This document shows, piece by piece, positions 35,716 through 45,186 of a stretch of DNA of 64,000 bases. The position numbers were made by a program, and so were the translations under genes. How positions within the stretch are numbered: position 1 is the first letter of the stretch; the number at the start of each line of letters is the position of its first letter. The notes under the pieces were generated by a model that did not search any database, was not told the origin of the DNA, and was given only the letters and a program-made list of their open reading frames with translations. The stretch spans positions 55,283 through 119,282 of the forward strand of contig JAFYWX010000016.1 in assembly GCA_017546445.1 (NCBI GenBank). Direction: 5' to 3'. This DNA is from Akkermansia sp. (GTDB lineage Bacteria > Verrucomicrobiota > Verrucomicrobiia > Verrucomicrobiales > Akkermansiaceae).

Positions 35716-37869
35716 ATGAAATACCTTTCCATCATCCTTGCCATGGGGCTTCTGAGTGGCATCACCGCAGCAGCTCCTGCAAAAAAGAAGGCTCCCAAAG
35801 CAGAAGCATCCGTCTTCATGCAGCGCAGCAATGGCATCTACTCCCTGCACGAAGCTGCAGCTGCCGGCAATGCAGAGGTGCTTACAAAGAGACTTGCCGA
35901 ACCAAGCCACAACATCAACCAGAAGGATGAATCCGGCAACACGCCGTTGCATATTGCAAAAAAAGCGAAGCACCAGAACATCGTCAAACTCCTGCAGCAA
36001 GCCGGTGCAAACGCCAGCACCCCGCCGGCAGACAAGGTGCAAGCCCCCCGCGAAACACCCGCACCCCAGGTGAAGCGCGACAAAAAGTCAGAAAAATCCG
36101 CCATCGACCAGCACCCGGTTCCCCAATTCACCGATTTTTCCAAGCTGAACGGCGACCCCAGCCAGGTTGAAAAAAATTACCGGCACCGAGAGTTCAAGGC
36201 CTACCTGCCGCTGCACATCCTTGGCCAGAGATACAAGGTAGGCAACTATTCCAGTTTCGAGAACCCCACCGGCATTGCATTCGAAGCAGGGGATACCCTC
36301 TCCATCCGCATGGAGGGCAAGCCCCGCACCAATGTTGAATTCATTGTACAGGACTTCCGGGCAGACGGCAAACAGTCGCGCTTCCCGCTTACTCCCGGCA
36401 ATAACCAGTTCACCCTCACCCATGCCGGGCATGGCTATGTGAACTACCGGGATGAAGACCCTGCCACCGCACCCGCCATCAAGCTGCACATCAGCGGCGG
36501 CTATATCAACGGCGTATTCACCCGCCACGATAATGCCGAAACCTGGAAACGCCTGCTGCAGAACGCGAAGAGCGAGATTTTCGACATCATCGGCGAGCGC
36601 ACCCAGTGGGTGCTGGATTTGAACGCCCTGCGCAACGGCTGCCCGAACAAAGGCCCGGAGCTGGTGGCACTGTATGACCGCCAGATGCAGCTGGAGCAGC
36701 AGCTCATGGGCTGGGACTGGGAGGGCATTCACCCCGGCAACCACATCATGGGCCGAGTCATCTGGCAGGGCTACATGCATGCAGACGGCCTGGGCGGCGC
36801 GTTCCACTGCAGCGTCACCCCGGGCATCGCGAATGTGGACCAGGCGAAGAAAGGCGGCTCCTGGGGCACCTCGCACGAATTCGGCCACGTGAACCAGACC
36901 CGCCCCGGCCTGAAATGGGAAGGCACCACCGAGGTAACAGTGAATCTCTTTGCCCAGCGGGTCAACCTGGATTTTGCCCCCAATGAAATGCGCCTGGAAC
37001 ACGAGACCTGCCCCACCCTGGAAAAACGCTGGATGCGCGGCGGCCGGTTCGACTGCTACGTGAACAGCGCCCTGGTGAACCGCCAGCTCTGGCAGTTCCA
37101 GATTGGGCCGGATGACGGGCAGAGAGAACCCGGCGAGCGCCGTGGCGACCAGTTTGTGGCGCTCTGCCCGCTGTGGCAGCTGTATCTCTACAATACCGTT
37201 GCCAGGGGAGATGAGCTCTTCTACCCGCGCATTTTCAAAAACGTGCGCGAGACAGATGAAAGTACCATGCGCAAGGGCGAATTCATCACCCGTTTCATCA
37301 CCCGCTGCTGCGATTCTGCCCAGCTGGATTTGAGCGACTTCTTCATCGAAACCGGCATGCTGGCCGTCATGAACCGCTATATCGAGGACTACAGCTCCGC
37401 CTGGTTCACCATTACCGAGGACATGTGCCGCCAGGCGCTGAAACACGCCAGGCAATATCCCAAGCCAGACTCCCCGGTCATCTTCTACATCAACACCAAT
37501 AACGCAGAAATCTACCGCGATAAGCTCAACATCGTTCCCAGCCCGGATTTCTCACCCGTTGTGGATGAAAGCAAACAGCCGTCCTTCCTTGTGCCGGCAG
37601 ACAAGTGGGCCAATGCCGTTGCCTTTGAGGTGTACGACAAGAGCGGCAAGCTCCTCCGCATCTGCCTGCGCGGCCTGAACCAGCAGGATAACAAATCCAC
37701 CGAGGTTCTCCTGCCGCCGGGGGCAGATGCCGTCATGGCGGTTCAGTGGGACGGCAAGCGCTACACCATCTACAGCGCCAGCGGCGCCACCATCGATGCC
37801 AAGCCCGATTCCTGCACCGGGCCCGGACAGCCCAAGGCAGGCACCAAAAAGAAGCGCAAGCAGAAGTAA
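35716..37869 (+). CDS. Secreted M60/enhancin-type metallopeptidase with N-terminal ankyrin repeats
   Basis: 717 residues. Signal peptide MKYLSIILAMGLLSGITAAA; ankyrin repeats ~40-105 (YSLHEAAAAGNAEVLTKRL, GNTPLHIAKKAKHQNIVKLL); a Pro-rich linker; an M60 N-terminal beta domain (GIAFEAGDTLSIRMEG); then the catalytic domain with HEFGH (His387-His391) and Glu in WEGTTEVTVN (E402 or E406), matching HExxHx(8-28)E of the gluzincin M60 family. M60 enzymes cleave O-glycosylated mucins and are known in Akkermansia and Bacteroides. Ankyrin repeats are unusual in a secreted mucinase and may bind a partner. A helical and beta C-terminal region follows. The tail is Lys-rich (KKKRKQK). Confidence 0.9.
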   Translation: MKYLSIILAMGLLSGITAAAPAKKKAPKAEASVFMQRSNGIYSLHEAAAAGNAEVLTKRLAEPSHNINQKDESGNTPLHIAKKAKHQNIVKLLQQAGANASTPPADKVQAPRETPAPQVKRDKKSEKSAIDQHPVPQFTDFSKLNGDPSQVEKNYRHREFKAYLPLHILGQRYKVGNYSSFENPTGIAFEAGDTLSIRMEGKPRTNVEFIVQDFRADGKQSRFPLTPGNNQFTLTHAGHGYVNYRDEDPATAPAIKLHISGGYINGVFTRHDNAETWKRLLQNAKSEIFDIIGERTQWVLDLNALRNGCPNKGPELVALYDRQMQLEQQLMGWDWEGIHPGNHIMGRVIWQGYMHADGLGGAFHCSVTPGIANVDQAKKGGSWGTSHEFGHVNQTRPGLKWEGTTEVTVNLFAQRVNLDFAPNEMRLEHETCPTLEKRWMRGGRFDCYVNSALVNRQLWQFQIGPDDGQREPGERRGDQFVALCPLWQLYLYNTVARGDELFYPRIFKNVRETDESTMRKGEFITRFITRCCDSAQLDLSDFFIETGMLAVMNRYIEDYSSAWFTITEDMCRQALKHARQYPKPDSPVIFYINTNNAEIYRDKLNIVPSPDFSPVVDESKQPSFLVPADKWANAVAFEVYDKSGKLLRICLRGLNQQDNKSTEVLLPPGADAVMAVQWDGKRYTIYSASGATIDAKPDSCTGPGQPKAGTKKKRKQK

Positions 37870-37919
37870 GCCACACTCTGCACTTCACAGCCCGCGGCCA
37901 CGTGTGTTAGTATAGCGCC

Positions 37920-38525
37920 ATGTCACGCTACAATGGAGAACAGGTACTCGTCGTCCCCCGCGAAGCCTTTGAGGCCGTGGGCGCGTTCAATGGTGTAAAG
38001 CTTAATCCGCAGGATTACCTGACCGCCTTCCTGCAGCCCGGCGTGGCACGCTACATGGACCGCGAGCTGGCAGAGGAAAGCCCGCAGTTCAAACAGCTCA
38101 TCACCTACGCCATCTTCTGCCACCAGGGCCGCATCCTGGCCTATGCCCGCACCTCCAAGGGTGGTGAATCACGCCTGCACAACAAGATGTCCCTCGGCAT
38201 CGGCGGGCATATCAACCCCATCGATGGGCTCACCGACTCCATCTCCACCTACCTGGCCGGCATGGAACGCGAAATCCGCGAGGAAATCACCTTCACCGGC
38301 TCTGCCACTCAGGAACTCTTCGCCATCATCAACGATGACACCAACGAGGTAGGTTCCGTGCACCTCGGCTTCGTGCACCGCTTCGAGCTGGAAGATGACC
38401 AGGTGGTCCCCAATGAAAAAGCCCTGGCTGATTTAGGTTTCCGCACGCTCGATGAACTGGCCGGCCCGCTCTACGAGCGCCTCGAGACCTGGTCCGCCAT
38501 CTGCGTGGATGCCCTCAAGGGCTGA
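37920..38525 (+). CDS. Nudix-family hydrolase
   Basis: 201 residues. Core beta strand QLITYAIFCHQGRILAYAR, then GGESRLHNKMSLGIGGHINPID and the helix AGMEREIREEITF, which carries the Nudix REIREE signature with a longer spacing than the classical GX5EX7REUXEEXGU box. It belongs to a phosphoesterase-like Nudix subgroup; the substrate is unknown. A TAGTAT box (37908-37913) six bases before the ATG would make the transcript leaderless, though its -35 is weak. Confidence 0.8.
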   Translation: MSRYNGEQVLVVPREAFEAVGAFNGVKLNPQDYLTAFLQPGVARYMDRELAEESPQFKQLITYAIFCHQGRILAYARTSKGGESRLHNKMSLGIGGHINPIDGLTDSISTYLAGMEREIREEITFTGSATQELFAIINDDTNEVGSVHLGFVHRFELEDDQVVPNEKALADLGFRTLDELAGPLYERLETWSAICVDALKG

Positions 38526-38555
38526 TACATTCCCGCACAGCGTACCTTTTTTCAT

Positions 38556-38582
38556 CATACCGCCCCCCCTCCGGGCGGTATG
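38556..38582. terminator. Hairpin after the Nudix gene
   Basis: CATACCGCCC (38556-38565) pairs perfectly with GGGCGGTATG (38573-38582). No long T run after, but CTTTTTT lies just before. Confidence 0.65.
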
Positions 38583-38661
38583 ATTGTTGTATGGCAGCAG
38601 CAGAAACCCACATGATGCACCGGAAATATACTTCTGGAATCAAATTTTCTGTTTCTGACTC

Positions 38662-38688
38662 AATAAACGCGCACCGCAGAAACGTCTA
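38662..38688 (+). promoter_or_regulatory. Candidate ECF sigma promoter of the secreted-protein operon
   Basis: AATAAAC (38662-38668), exactly 14 bases, CGTCTA (38683-38688), eight bases before the ATG at 38697. The same two boxes with the same spacing precede the ECF sigma gene (48366-48392). CGTC-type -10 and AAC-containing -35 elements are typical of ECF promoters; no sigma70 promoter is visible here. Confidence 0.6.
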
Positions 38689-38696
38689 CCCTGTAT

Positions 38697-39857
38697 ATGA
38701 ATGCCGCCCGCAACATCTGCACCAGTCTCCTGCTCGGAGCATCACTTCTCAGCCTCACCTGCCAGGCGAATGAAGACCCCACCCCGGAGCAGCAGGTGCT
38801 TATCGACCATTTTCACCGACCGGTCTATACACTGGGTGAAGCCATGAACACGGCCCGCACGGCCCTGCAAAAGATTACCGACGCTGCCACGGCCGACGCC
38901 ACAGCCCCGCTTGTTTCCGCCGTCATCCAGGCTGAGAACGCCGTCAGCGAAGCTGCTGCCCGACTGGCGGAAGCCGGGCTGAGCGTGAGCAGCCTGTACC
39001 AGAAAGGCCAGCTGGCAAAAGCTATCAGCAGCCTGCCGGTTGCGGCCTACAACGCCGATATTCAGGCCACCCTGGCAAACGGATGCTACGGCAGCGTGAG
39101 ACTCTACCTCGCCATCACCGGGAAATCTGCTACCAACGAGCAGCTACAGGCCTCGCTCAGTGAGCAGGACAAGGCCGATCTGGCAACTGTCGAGCACGCT
39201 CTCAGCGCCATAGAGGCCATCTGCCCGGTTTCGCACTGGCGCCCGCTGGAGGATGAATTCGTCAAGCGATTCGATGCCTCACGCTCCGCCGCCGCACGCC
39301 TGCAGCAACACCCACTGACCGCCATGATGCTGCACAGTAAGCTCGAAAAGTACGCCCGATGGCTCCAGGAACTCGCCAACCGGGAATTTCTCCACAACGG
39401 CGACCTGGAGGAACGATTCCTGATACACCCGCAGAACTACATAGGCCAGTGGTATGAACGGCGTGCATTCGATGATTACTTCTACCGCGGGGCCGATGCA
39501 CTGAACCTCAACAGCGCCACTCCTCGCGGCAAAGCTATCTGGGACGCCGCAGAACCGCGCCTGGCTGAACTGCGAAAAAAATACAACCTGGGCACCGGTG
39601 ATGGCCGCACCCGCGAAACAGCCTTCGATATCCCCGCCGAAATCAAGCCGGAGGAATTCAAGCGCTTTGTGAATGAAGTCACGAAGGAACTTTTCGGCAA
39701 GCGGGCCTTACCCAGTAATCTACGGTGGAGCTCCTTAGGCAAGAATGGCCGCAGAGTGGTGCATGGAATCATCCTCGTGGGGCGCCCCGGCAACCGGAAC
39801 CGCGACAACGACAGCCACACCATCATGCCCTGTTATTTCAACATCGAACGAAAATGA
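38697..39857 (+). CDS. Secreted helical protein, first gene of ECF-linked operon
   Basis: 386 residues with signal peptide (MNAARNICTSLLLGASLLSLTCQA). The mature protein is helix-rich and Ala-rich (AATADATAPLVSAVIQAENAVSEAAARLAEAG), then a more conserved-looking part with aromatic residues (YIGQWYERRAFDDYFYRGAD) and a basic C-terminus (LGKNGRRVVHGIILVGRPGNRNRDND). No family recognised. Its stop overlaps the next start (ATGA), so it is translated together with the second gene. Placement behind the ECF-like promoter suggests an envelope role under stress control; that is inference. Confidence 0.7.
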   Translation: MNAARNICTSLLLGASLLSLTCQANEDPTPEQQVLIDHFHRPVYTLGEAMNTARTALQKITDAATADATAPLVSAVIQAENAVSEAAARLAEAGLSVSSLYQKGQLAKAISSLPVAAYNADIQATLANGCYGSVRLYLAITGKSATNEQLQASLSEQDKADLATVEHALSAIEAICPVSHWRPLEDEFVKRFDASRSAAARLQQHPLTAMMLHSKLEKYARWLQELANREFLHNGDLEERFLIHPQNYIGQWYERRAFDDYFYRGADALNLNSATPRGKAIWDAAEPRLAELRKKYNLGTGDGRTRETAFDIPAEIKPEEFKRFVNEVTKELFGKRALPSNLRWSSLGKNGRRVVHGIILVGRPGNRNRDNDSHTIMPCYFNIERK

Positions 39858-40906
39858 AACGGATACTCACCCTCATTCTGAGCCTGCTGCCGCTTGCACA
39901 CGCCGCAGGCGGAGGCTACGCCACACCGGCGGAATTCGGTTATCCTGCGCTCTCCCTGGAACCAGCCCAGCACCTCATCCCTGCCCCTGAGCGCGAATGG
40001 AGCATCCCCGGTCAACCGCCCCTGCGCGCCACCCTTCAGGGCATCAAGGGCAAATGGGGCAACGATGCCATCATCATCCTGCGCCCCCCCTCCGGGCGCG
40101 ACAGGTCAGTTCCCGCCTATGCCCTGAGCGATGAAGACCTGCAAACCGTCAATGACTGGCTGAAGAAAAACAACTTCGAGGAATTTGAAACCTACCGAGA
40201 GGGAATCAGTCTGGTGCGCGTGCACTCGGTCATCCCCGTGGGCAAGGAGTACCATGTCAACCTCATCCTGACCGACGGCTCGCGCCTTTCCCTGCGCACC
40301 AATGCCCAGCCGGCCAATCGGGAATACGCCCTCAAACAACCAGTCAGCGCCTTCCAGGTGACAGATTCCACCCTGGAGACCCTGCGCCTCCACAGCACAC
40401 GAAAACCAGAAAACAAGCCAGAGCTACCCATCGCCACCACCGTGGATGAAGCCGTACTCTACGCCGCCACGCATGATACAGGCATTGCAGTATTCTACCT
40501 GAACCGCCGGGGCGGCGCCATTGACCAGACCTTTCGCCACTATCTGGCAAACAAGCCGGAACTGGTGGCCCGGTGGGCACAGCATTTCGTGTTTCTGATG
40601 GCCTACTGCGACGAACACGGCATGTACCCTGCGGAGTGCCACGACGGCGCCTTCACCCTGTCCCTCACCCATGGTTTTCTGGGGTCGCACGCCGTCAACC
40701 TTTGCAACACCAGTTCCGAACTCACGCATATCCGGCTGGCCTGGCTCAACAACACCCATAGTCTCAACTACGTACTCCATATGCACAACCAACGCTCCGG
40801 CAATCCTTACCAGCAGAAGTTCACCACGGGAACCCAGTCTGGCGTAACCATGGTTGACAGCATGCTGAAACTGCGCGACGACGCCTTCCATCTCTTCGGT
40901 CACTAA
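39854..40906 (+). CDS. Secreted protein, second gene of ECF-linked operon, unknown
   Basis: 350 residues from MKRILTLILSLLPLAHAA (signal peptide). The upstream in-frame Met at 39725 is rejected because it lies in the previous gene and hides the signal peptide. There are mixed alpha/beta segments: a domain near ~75-170 (SDEDLQTVNDWLKKNNFEEFETYREGISLVRVHS) and a C-terminal domain (DTGIAVFYLNRRGGAIDQTFRHYLANKPELVARWAQHFVFLMAYCDEHG). No known motif found. ATGA overlap with the first gene; 18 bases to the third. Confidence 0.7.
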   Translation: MKRILTLILSLLPLAHAAGGGYATPAEFGYPALSLEPAQHLIPAPEREWSIPGQPPLRATLQGIKGKWGNDAIIILRPPSGRDRSVPAYALSDEDLQTVNDWLKKNNFEEFETYREGISLVRVHSVIPVGKEYHVNLILTDGSRLSLRTNAQPANREYALKQPVSAFQVTDSTLETLRLHSTRKPENKPELPIATTVDEAVLYAATHDTGIAVFYLNRRGGAIDQTFRHYLANKPELVARWAQHFVFLMAYCDEHGMYPAECHDGAFTLSLTHGFLGSHAVNLCNTSSELTHIRLAWLNNTHSLNYVLHMHNQRSGNPYQQKFTTGTQSGVTMVDSMLKLRDDAFHLFGH

Positions 40907-40924
40907 TCAAGCCCGCCCACCCTC

Positions 40925-43900
40925 ATGAAGAAAACATTGACCTGGATTCTGCTCTCCCTACCCGGCACCCTGGCAGCCGCCGATGAGTATTTTGAGCGGA
41001 GCCTGTACCCGGATTGCCGCAAGCTCACCCCCGCCGAGGTCGACCCGCGGGATTGGTTTCCGGCCGCCACACAAAAAGAACGAGAACAAATGCGGCAGAA
41101 TGCCCGCCAGCATTATACCGACGCCCGGACCATGGCCATGCGTCTGCTTGCAGACCCGCAGGATGAGGCAGCCTTTGTGGCACTCACCCCGCACACAAAA
41201 CACATCAATGACCTGGTGAACGAGATTTCCCGGGAATCGCGAGAAAACAGGAAGAAGCTGACCACACTGCTGCAATTCCGCCAGATATACCGCGTGGAAG
41301 GGCTGTCTGATGCCCGTCTGCTGGCACTGAATGACAAACCCAGGCAGGAATTCATCATCTGCCTGCGCGACATGCTGCAGAACCAGACTCCGCGAGATCA
41401 GCGTATCCGCCAGCTCTACAACATGCTTGAGCACGACACCGCGCTCAACCATGCAGAAATTGATATCATCTACCGCGGCCTGCGCGCATGGTGTGGTGTC
41501 AGCAACAGCCACCGCCCCGCCGGTGCCGTGGCTCGGCTTTACCTGCGCGAGTTCCGCGATGACAAGGAGGTGCAGCTTTCCTCGCCCATGGAGCATGATA
41601 TCACCGTCCACTACCCGCACCTGCGCCGCTTCGTCTCCTCCGAATGCGCCATCAACGGAACCGTGGCCAAGGGACTCTCGCACGAGATGAACTGGAACAC
41701 CCGCACCCTCAACCGCCTGCTGTGGCGAGACCCGGCAAAGGCCATCATCCTTGCCCGCCACTTGCAGAAGCCCGGCTATGACCTGCTGGAACACAATCCC
41801 ACGGCTTTGCTGCGCTACATGCGGTTCTGCGGCATTGCACAATACCGCCACCTGGCACTGGAGGTTCCCGAATGCTGCATCATGGCGCTGAATGCCCCCC
41901 GGCAGCAAAGCGATGAGGAAGCAGCCCGGCTGGTCCGACAGGAGACTGGGCGGCTGTCCCCCATGCTGGCACCGCTGGCGCCACGATGCCTGCTGGCACT
42001 GGGGCAACGCCAGCTGAGCATCTGGCAACCGGCCACCCTCGCCCCGCATGACACCATCTCACCAGCCTGGCCCGATGCCTCAGCAGTGCAGCTGCCGCAG
42101 TGGCAGAACAGCCTGCTCGGTCTGCCGGAAAATGCTGATGTGCCGGCAGCCGCAACAAAGGAACTGAACGACCTCACCCGGCACATCGAAGCCGTGAAGA
42201 AACACCGCGGCACCGGGTACCTGCTGGCCAGTGCCCTTCGTGAATGCGAACGAGTACGCCCCGACCGCCATGACCTCATCACCCCGGTCTACATCCGCAT
42301 TGCCATGCGCTTCGAGAATGACGGGGTGACGCTGAGCTACCTGCCGGAAGAAGACAGCTTCGGCATTGACAGCGATGACCTGGCCGACACCTCCGATCCC
42401 ATCCTCGGCACCGCTCTGCACCTCATACCACAGCACCTGCACCGACTCACCCTGCAACTGGCCCTGCTCGAGAAGAACGGACAAAACAAGGAGCTGGAGC
42501 AAGCCTGCAGCAAGCTCGCCCGCGTGCTCAACCGCAGCAATCTGTGGCCGCTGGTCATCTGCCAGCGGGAGCTGCGCGGCTTCAGCACCCGCGCTCTGCT
42601 CACCCTGTTCTCTCACTATGAGGGGGAGGATGATGCGCTCTTCGACTACGGCGAGGCCATGGGGCTGCGGCATGAGATGAGCATTGCCCGCCTGGGGCAT
42701 GAGGACGAACTGGGCGAAAACCTTCTGCGAGCCGCCGCCATCAGCGGCGCGCTCCCCGCCACAGCCGAGGAAAAGCAGGCAGCCATTGCCGCCTTCATGA
42801 ACCTGGCACAGGAACACGCCTGGAGCACCGATTCCCGATTAACCGGCGGAGTGCTGCTGCACCTGCTGCGCTGGGGTATCACCGAACCGCTCATGCAGTG
42901 GAAGGAATTCCCCGCCCGCTATTTCCAGGGGCGGTATGCTACCAACGGGCTGCGGTATATCCGGGCCTGCCTGCAGAAGGGTGACAGGCAGAATGCGGAG
43001 CAGATGCTCACCGCCATGGGAGCAGATGCCGACACGAATACCACACCCGCCTACCGACTGGCTGCCGCCCTGATGGCAGAGGATGCGACCACGGCAGCCC
43101 GCCTGCGCAAAGATGCCCTGCTGCTGGCCATGCTGCACCGCTACATTGACTACACCACCTATGCCGACTACCTGGCCGAACTTGCCGTGGATGGCGACCC
43201 TCAGAACAACATCATGCGAGCCGAGCTCATGTTCAGCAATGGACGCATGGCCGGGCTCAGCCCGGAGCTGGGCTTCTGCTATGCGCGCAACGGGCGCTGG
43301 CAATCTGCCCGCTTTGTGTTTGAATACATGCTCACGCAGGGGCTCACCACCATCACCCCCTACGGCACCGTGCCCGACCACGCCCACATGTACTACTACC
43401 GGGCCTTTGCCGATATCTGCCGGGGTAAGGAGGAACAGGCACCGGGATTGACAGAAAAAGCGCTGAACGCCCTGTCCGGCACCCCGGCTGAGCCCACCGC
43501 CGCAGCCCTTGCGGCCCTGCCCGACTCACGCGCAGAGGAAAGTACACAAGTCGAGGCAGCCCCCACAGCCAGTGCACCGGCACATGACCTGCTGGCAGCC
43601 CTGCCCTCGCGCAGCTGGAAACTCAGGAACGGCACCACCCTGGAGGGGCAGCTCATTGCCCTGGGGCGTGGTAAGTTCATCTGCCTGCGCCTGGCCGATG
43701 GCAGAGCCCGCATCATTCCCATGGGCGAGATTGACGGCAATGAATCGGCCTACTTCAATACCTGGAGCCAGGCCAACGGCATGCAGACCTGGGAACACAA
43801 ACCGCACGAAACAAACCCCGTCTACCGCATCAAAACCACGGGGCGTCCCCTTTACGCCATGCCCGATTTGGGGCACCCCGCCGCCTGGTACATGGCCGTG

Positions 43901-44482
43901 GTGGATGAAACCGGCAGTATTCACTGGTTGCGCACCTGGGGACTCACCGGACAGGCTGCTGAAATGGCCGCCGCGTTCTGCCGCAATGCCGGAAACTGCT
44001 TTACCCCGGAACTCCGCATTGCCGAAACGCCCCAGCAGGCCATCGCCATGGCGCAGGAGCACCACCTGCCCATCCTGCTCATCAGTACCATAGCATCCAC
44101 CGGCGGCAGAGAGGAACTCCCCTGCCTGTACCAATACCTGCAACTTCACCCGCAGGCCGCCGGCACCTGGGCTGAGCAGTGTATCATCCTTCCGGTTACG
44201 CCGCCCATGAGCAAGGAACGCCCCCTGTGCTATCCCGCGCAGCAGCGCAGCGAGCTGCTGGAGCTGGAGCGGCTCTTCACCCCCGGCGTCACCGCCGAGG
44301 ATTCCCACACTGGCCGCATGCTCGACACCGCCCTGCGCAGCAGCGGCAAGATAATCCTCTGCATGCTCTCCCCCGGAAAAGTGCACAGCAGAACACTGGC
44401 GCTGGACACCACCGTTCCCCCGGCAGAACTGCTGCGTAACGGCCCGGCTCTCCCGGCAAAGAAACAGACCGAACAACCATGA
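40925..44482 (+). CDS. Large secreted protein with helical repeats, SHD1-like and thioredoxin-like regions
   Basis: 1185 residues, signal peptide MKKTLTWILLSLPGTLAAA. Residues ~50-850 are almost all helical and look like irregular TPR/HEAT repeats. Residues ~895-945 (SWKLRNGTTLEGQLIALGRGKFICLRLADGRARIIPMGEIDGNESAYF) match the SHD1-like beta barrel often seen in exported proteins of Planctomycetes and Verrucomicrobia. The last ~180 residues resemble a thioredoxin fold (HHLPILLISTIASTGGREELPCLYQYLQL) without CxxC, similar in idea to the protein at 19054-20499. Probably a scaffold in the envelope. Stop overlaps the next start (ATGA). Confidence 0.7.
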   Translation: MKKTLTWILLSLPGTLAAADEYFERSLYPDCRKLTPAEVDPRDWFPAATQKEREQMRQNARQHYTDARTMAMRLLADPQDEAAFVALTPHTKHINDLVNEISRESRENRKKLTTLLQFRQIYRVEGLSDARLLALNDKPRQEFIICLRDMLQNQTPRDQRIRQLYNMLEHDTALNHAEIDIIYRGLRAWCGVSNSHRPAGAVARLYLREFRDDKEVQLSSPMEHDITVHYPHLRRFVSSECAINGTVAKGLSHEMNWNTRTLNRLLWRDPAKAIILARHLQKPGYDLLEHNPTALLRYMRFCGIAQYRHLALEVPECCIMALNAPRQQSDEEAARLVRQETGRLSPMLAPLAPRCLLALGQRQLSIWQPATLAPHDTISPAWPDASAVQLPQWQNSLLGLPENADVPAAATKELNDLTRHIEAVKKHRGTGYLLASALRECERVRPDRHDLITPVYIRIAMRFENDGVTLSYLPEEDSFGIDSDDLADTSDPILGTALHLIPQHLHRLTLQLALLEKNGQNKELEQACSKLARVLNRSNLWPLVICQRELRGFSTRALLTLFSHYEGEDDALFDYGEAMGLRHEMSIARLGHEDELGENLLRAAAISGALPATAEEKQAAIAAFMNLAQEHAWSTDSRLTGGVLLHLLRWGITEPLMQWKEFPARYFQGRYATNGLRYIRACLQKGDRQNAEQMLTAMGADADTNTTPAYRLAAALMAEDATTAARLRKDALLLAMLHRYIDYTTYADYLAELAVDGDPQNNIMRAELMFSNGRMAGLSPELGFCYARNGRWQSARFVFEYMLTQGLTTITPYGTVPDHAHMYYYRAFADICRGKEEQAPGLTEKALNALSGTPAEPTAAALAALPDSRAEESTQVEAAPTASAPAHDLLAALPSRSWKLRNGTTLEGQLIALGRGKFICLRLADGRARIIPMGEIDGNESAYFNTWSQANGMQTWEHKPHETNPVYRIKTTGRPLYAMPDLGHPAAWYMAVVDETGSIHWLRTWGLTGQAAEMAAAFCRNAGNCFTPELRIAETPQQAIAMAQEHHLPILLISTIASTGGREELPCLYQYLQLHPQAAGTWAEQCIILPVTPPMSKERPLCYPAQQRSELLELERLFTPGVTAEDSHTGRMLDTALRSSGKIILCMLSPGKVHSRTLALDTTVPPAELLRNGPALPAKKQTEQP

Positions 44483-45186
44483 AATCCACCATTCTCACCA
44501 CAGCGGCGGCACTCCTGATGCTGCCGGCAGCAGCCGCTCCGGCCCTGCTGGGGCTGCGCGCCACCGCCACGGCCAGGGAGGTGCAGCTAAACTTTGCTGA
44601 GCACATGGCCAGCGGCACCGGTTTAACGGTGCTGCATCTCACCCCCGGCACCCCGGCAGCAAAACTCCTGCGCCGGGGAGACATTCTGCTGCTGGCAGAC
44701 GGCACCCATCTGCGCCAACCGGAACAACTGGCTGAACTGGTGATGCAGAAGCAGGCGGGCGACTTCCTGCACCTGGTACTGCTGCGCAACGGCTCCCGGA
44801 TGGAGCTTCAGGTTCAGCTTACAGCCCGTCCCGAACAACGGGCACTGAGCCGCGAACAGCAGCTGGAGCTCAATCGCCTGCTTTTATTGCTCGTGCCCCC
44901 GGGGGAAGCGGTGGTGGATGTTCCGGCCGTGCGACGCCAGCTGCTGCAGCTCGAAAAAAGCGGGCTCGCCAGACTGGATACCACCTATCACACCTGCACC
45001 CTGTACCTGCGCTGCGGGACGTACCTCCTCACCATCGTCTCCTCCGAACGCAGCCTGAGCATCACCAGCAACCACCCCGAGGTGCCGGATGCCTGCCTGC
45101 GGGCCGATTTCTACCGGCGCGATACCCGCCGACTGCCCAAAGACCTGGAACATATACTCACCGAATCTGAACTCTACCGTCCATGA
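44479..45186 (+). CDS. Secreted PDZ-domain protein
   Basis: 235 residues with signal peptide (MKSTILTTAAALLMLPAAAA). Residues ~20-115 form a PDZ domain of the HtrA/degP-type order: GLTVLHLTPGTPAAKLLRRGDILLLADGTHL, VMQKQAGDFLHLVLLRNGSRMELQVQL. The remaining ~110 residues (VDVPAVRRQLLQLEKSGL, LYLRCGTYLLTIVS, LPKDLEHIL) have no family I know but share layout with the C-terminus of the PDZ protein encoded opposite at 46573-47301, so the two look paralogous. No protease domain. Overlaps both neighbours by 4 bases. Confidence 0.78.
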   Translation: MKSTILTTAAALLMLPAAAAPALLGLRATATAREVQLNFAEHMASGTGLTVLHLTPGTPAAKLLRRGDILLLADGTHLRQPEQLAELVMQKQAGDFLHLVLLRNGSRMELQVQLTARPEQRALSREQQLELNRLLLLLVPPGEAVVDVPAVRRQLLQLEKSGLARLDTTYHTCTLYLRCGTYLLTIVSSERSLSITSNHPEVPDACLRADFYRRDTRRLPKDLEHILTESELYRP

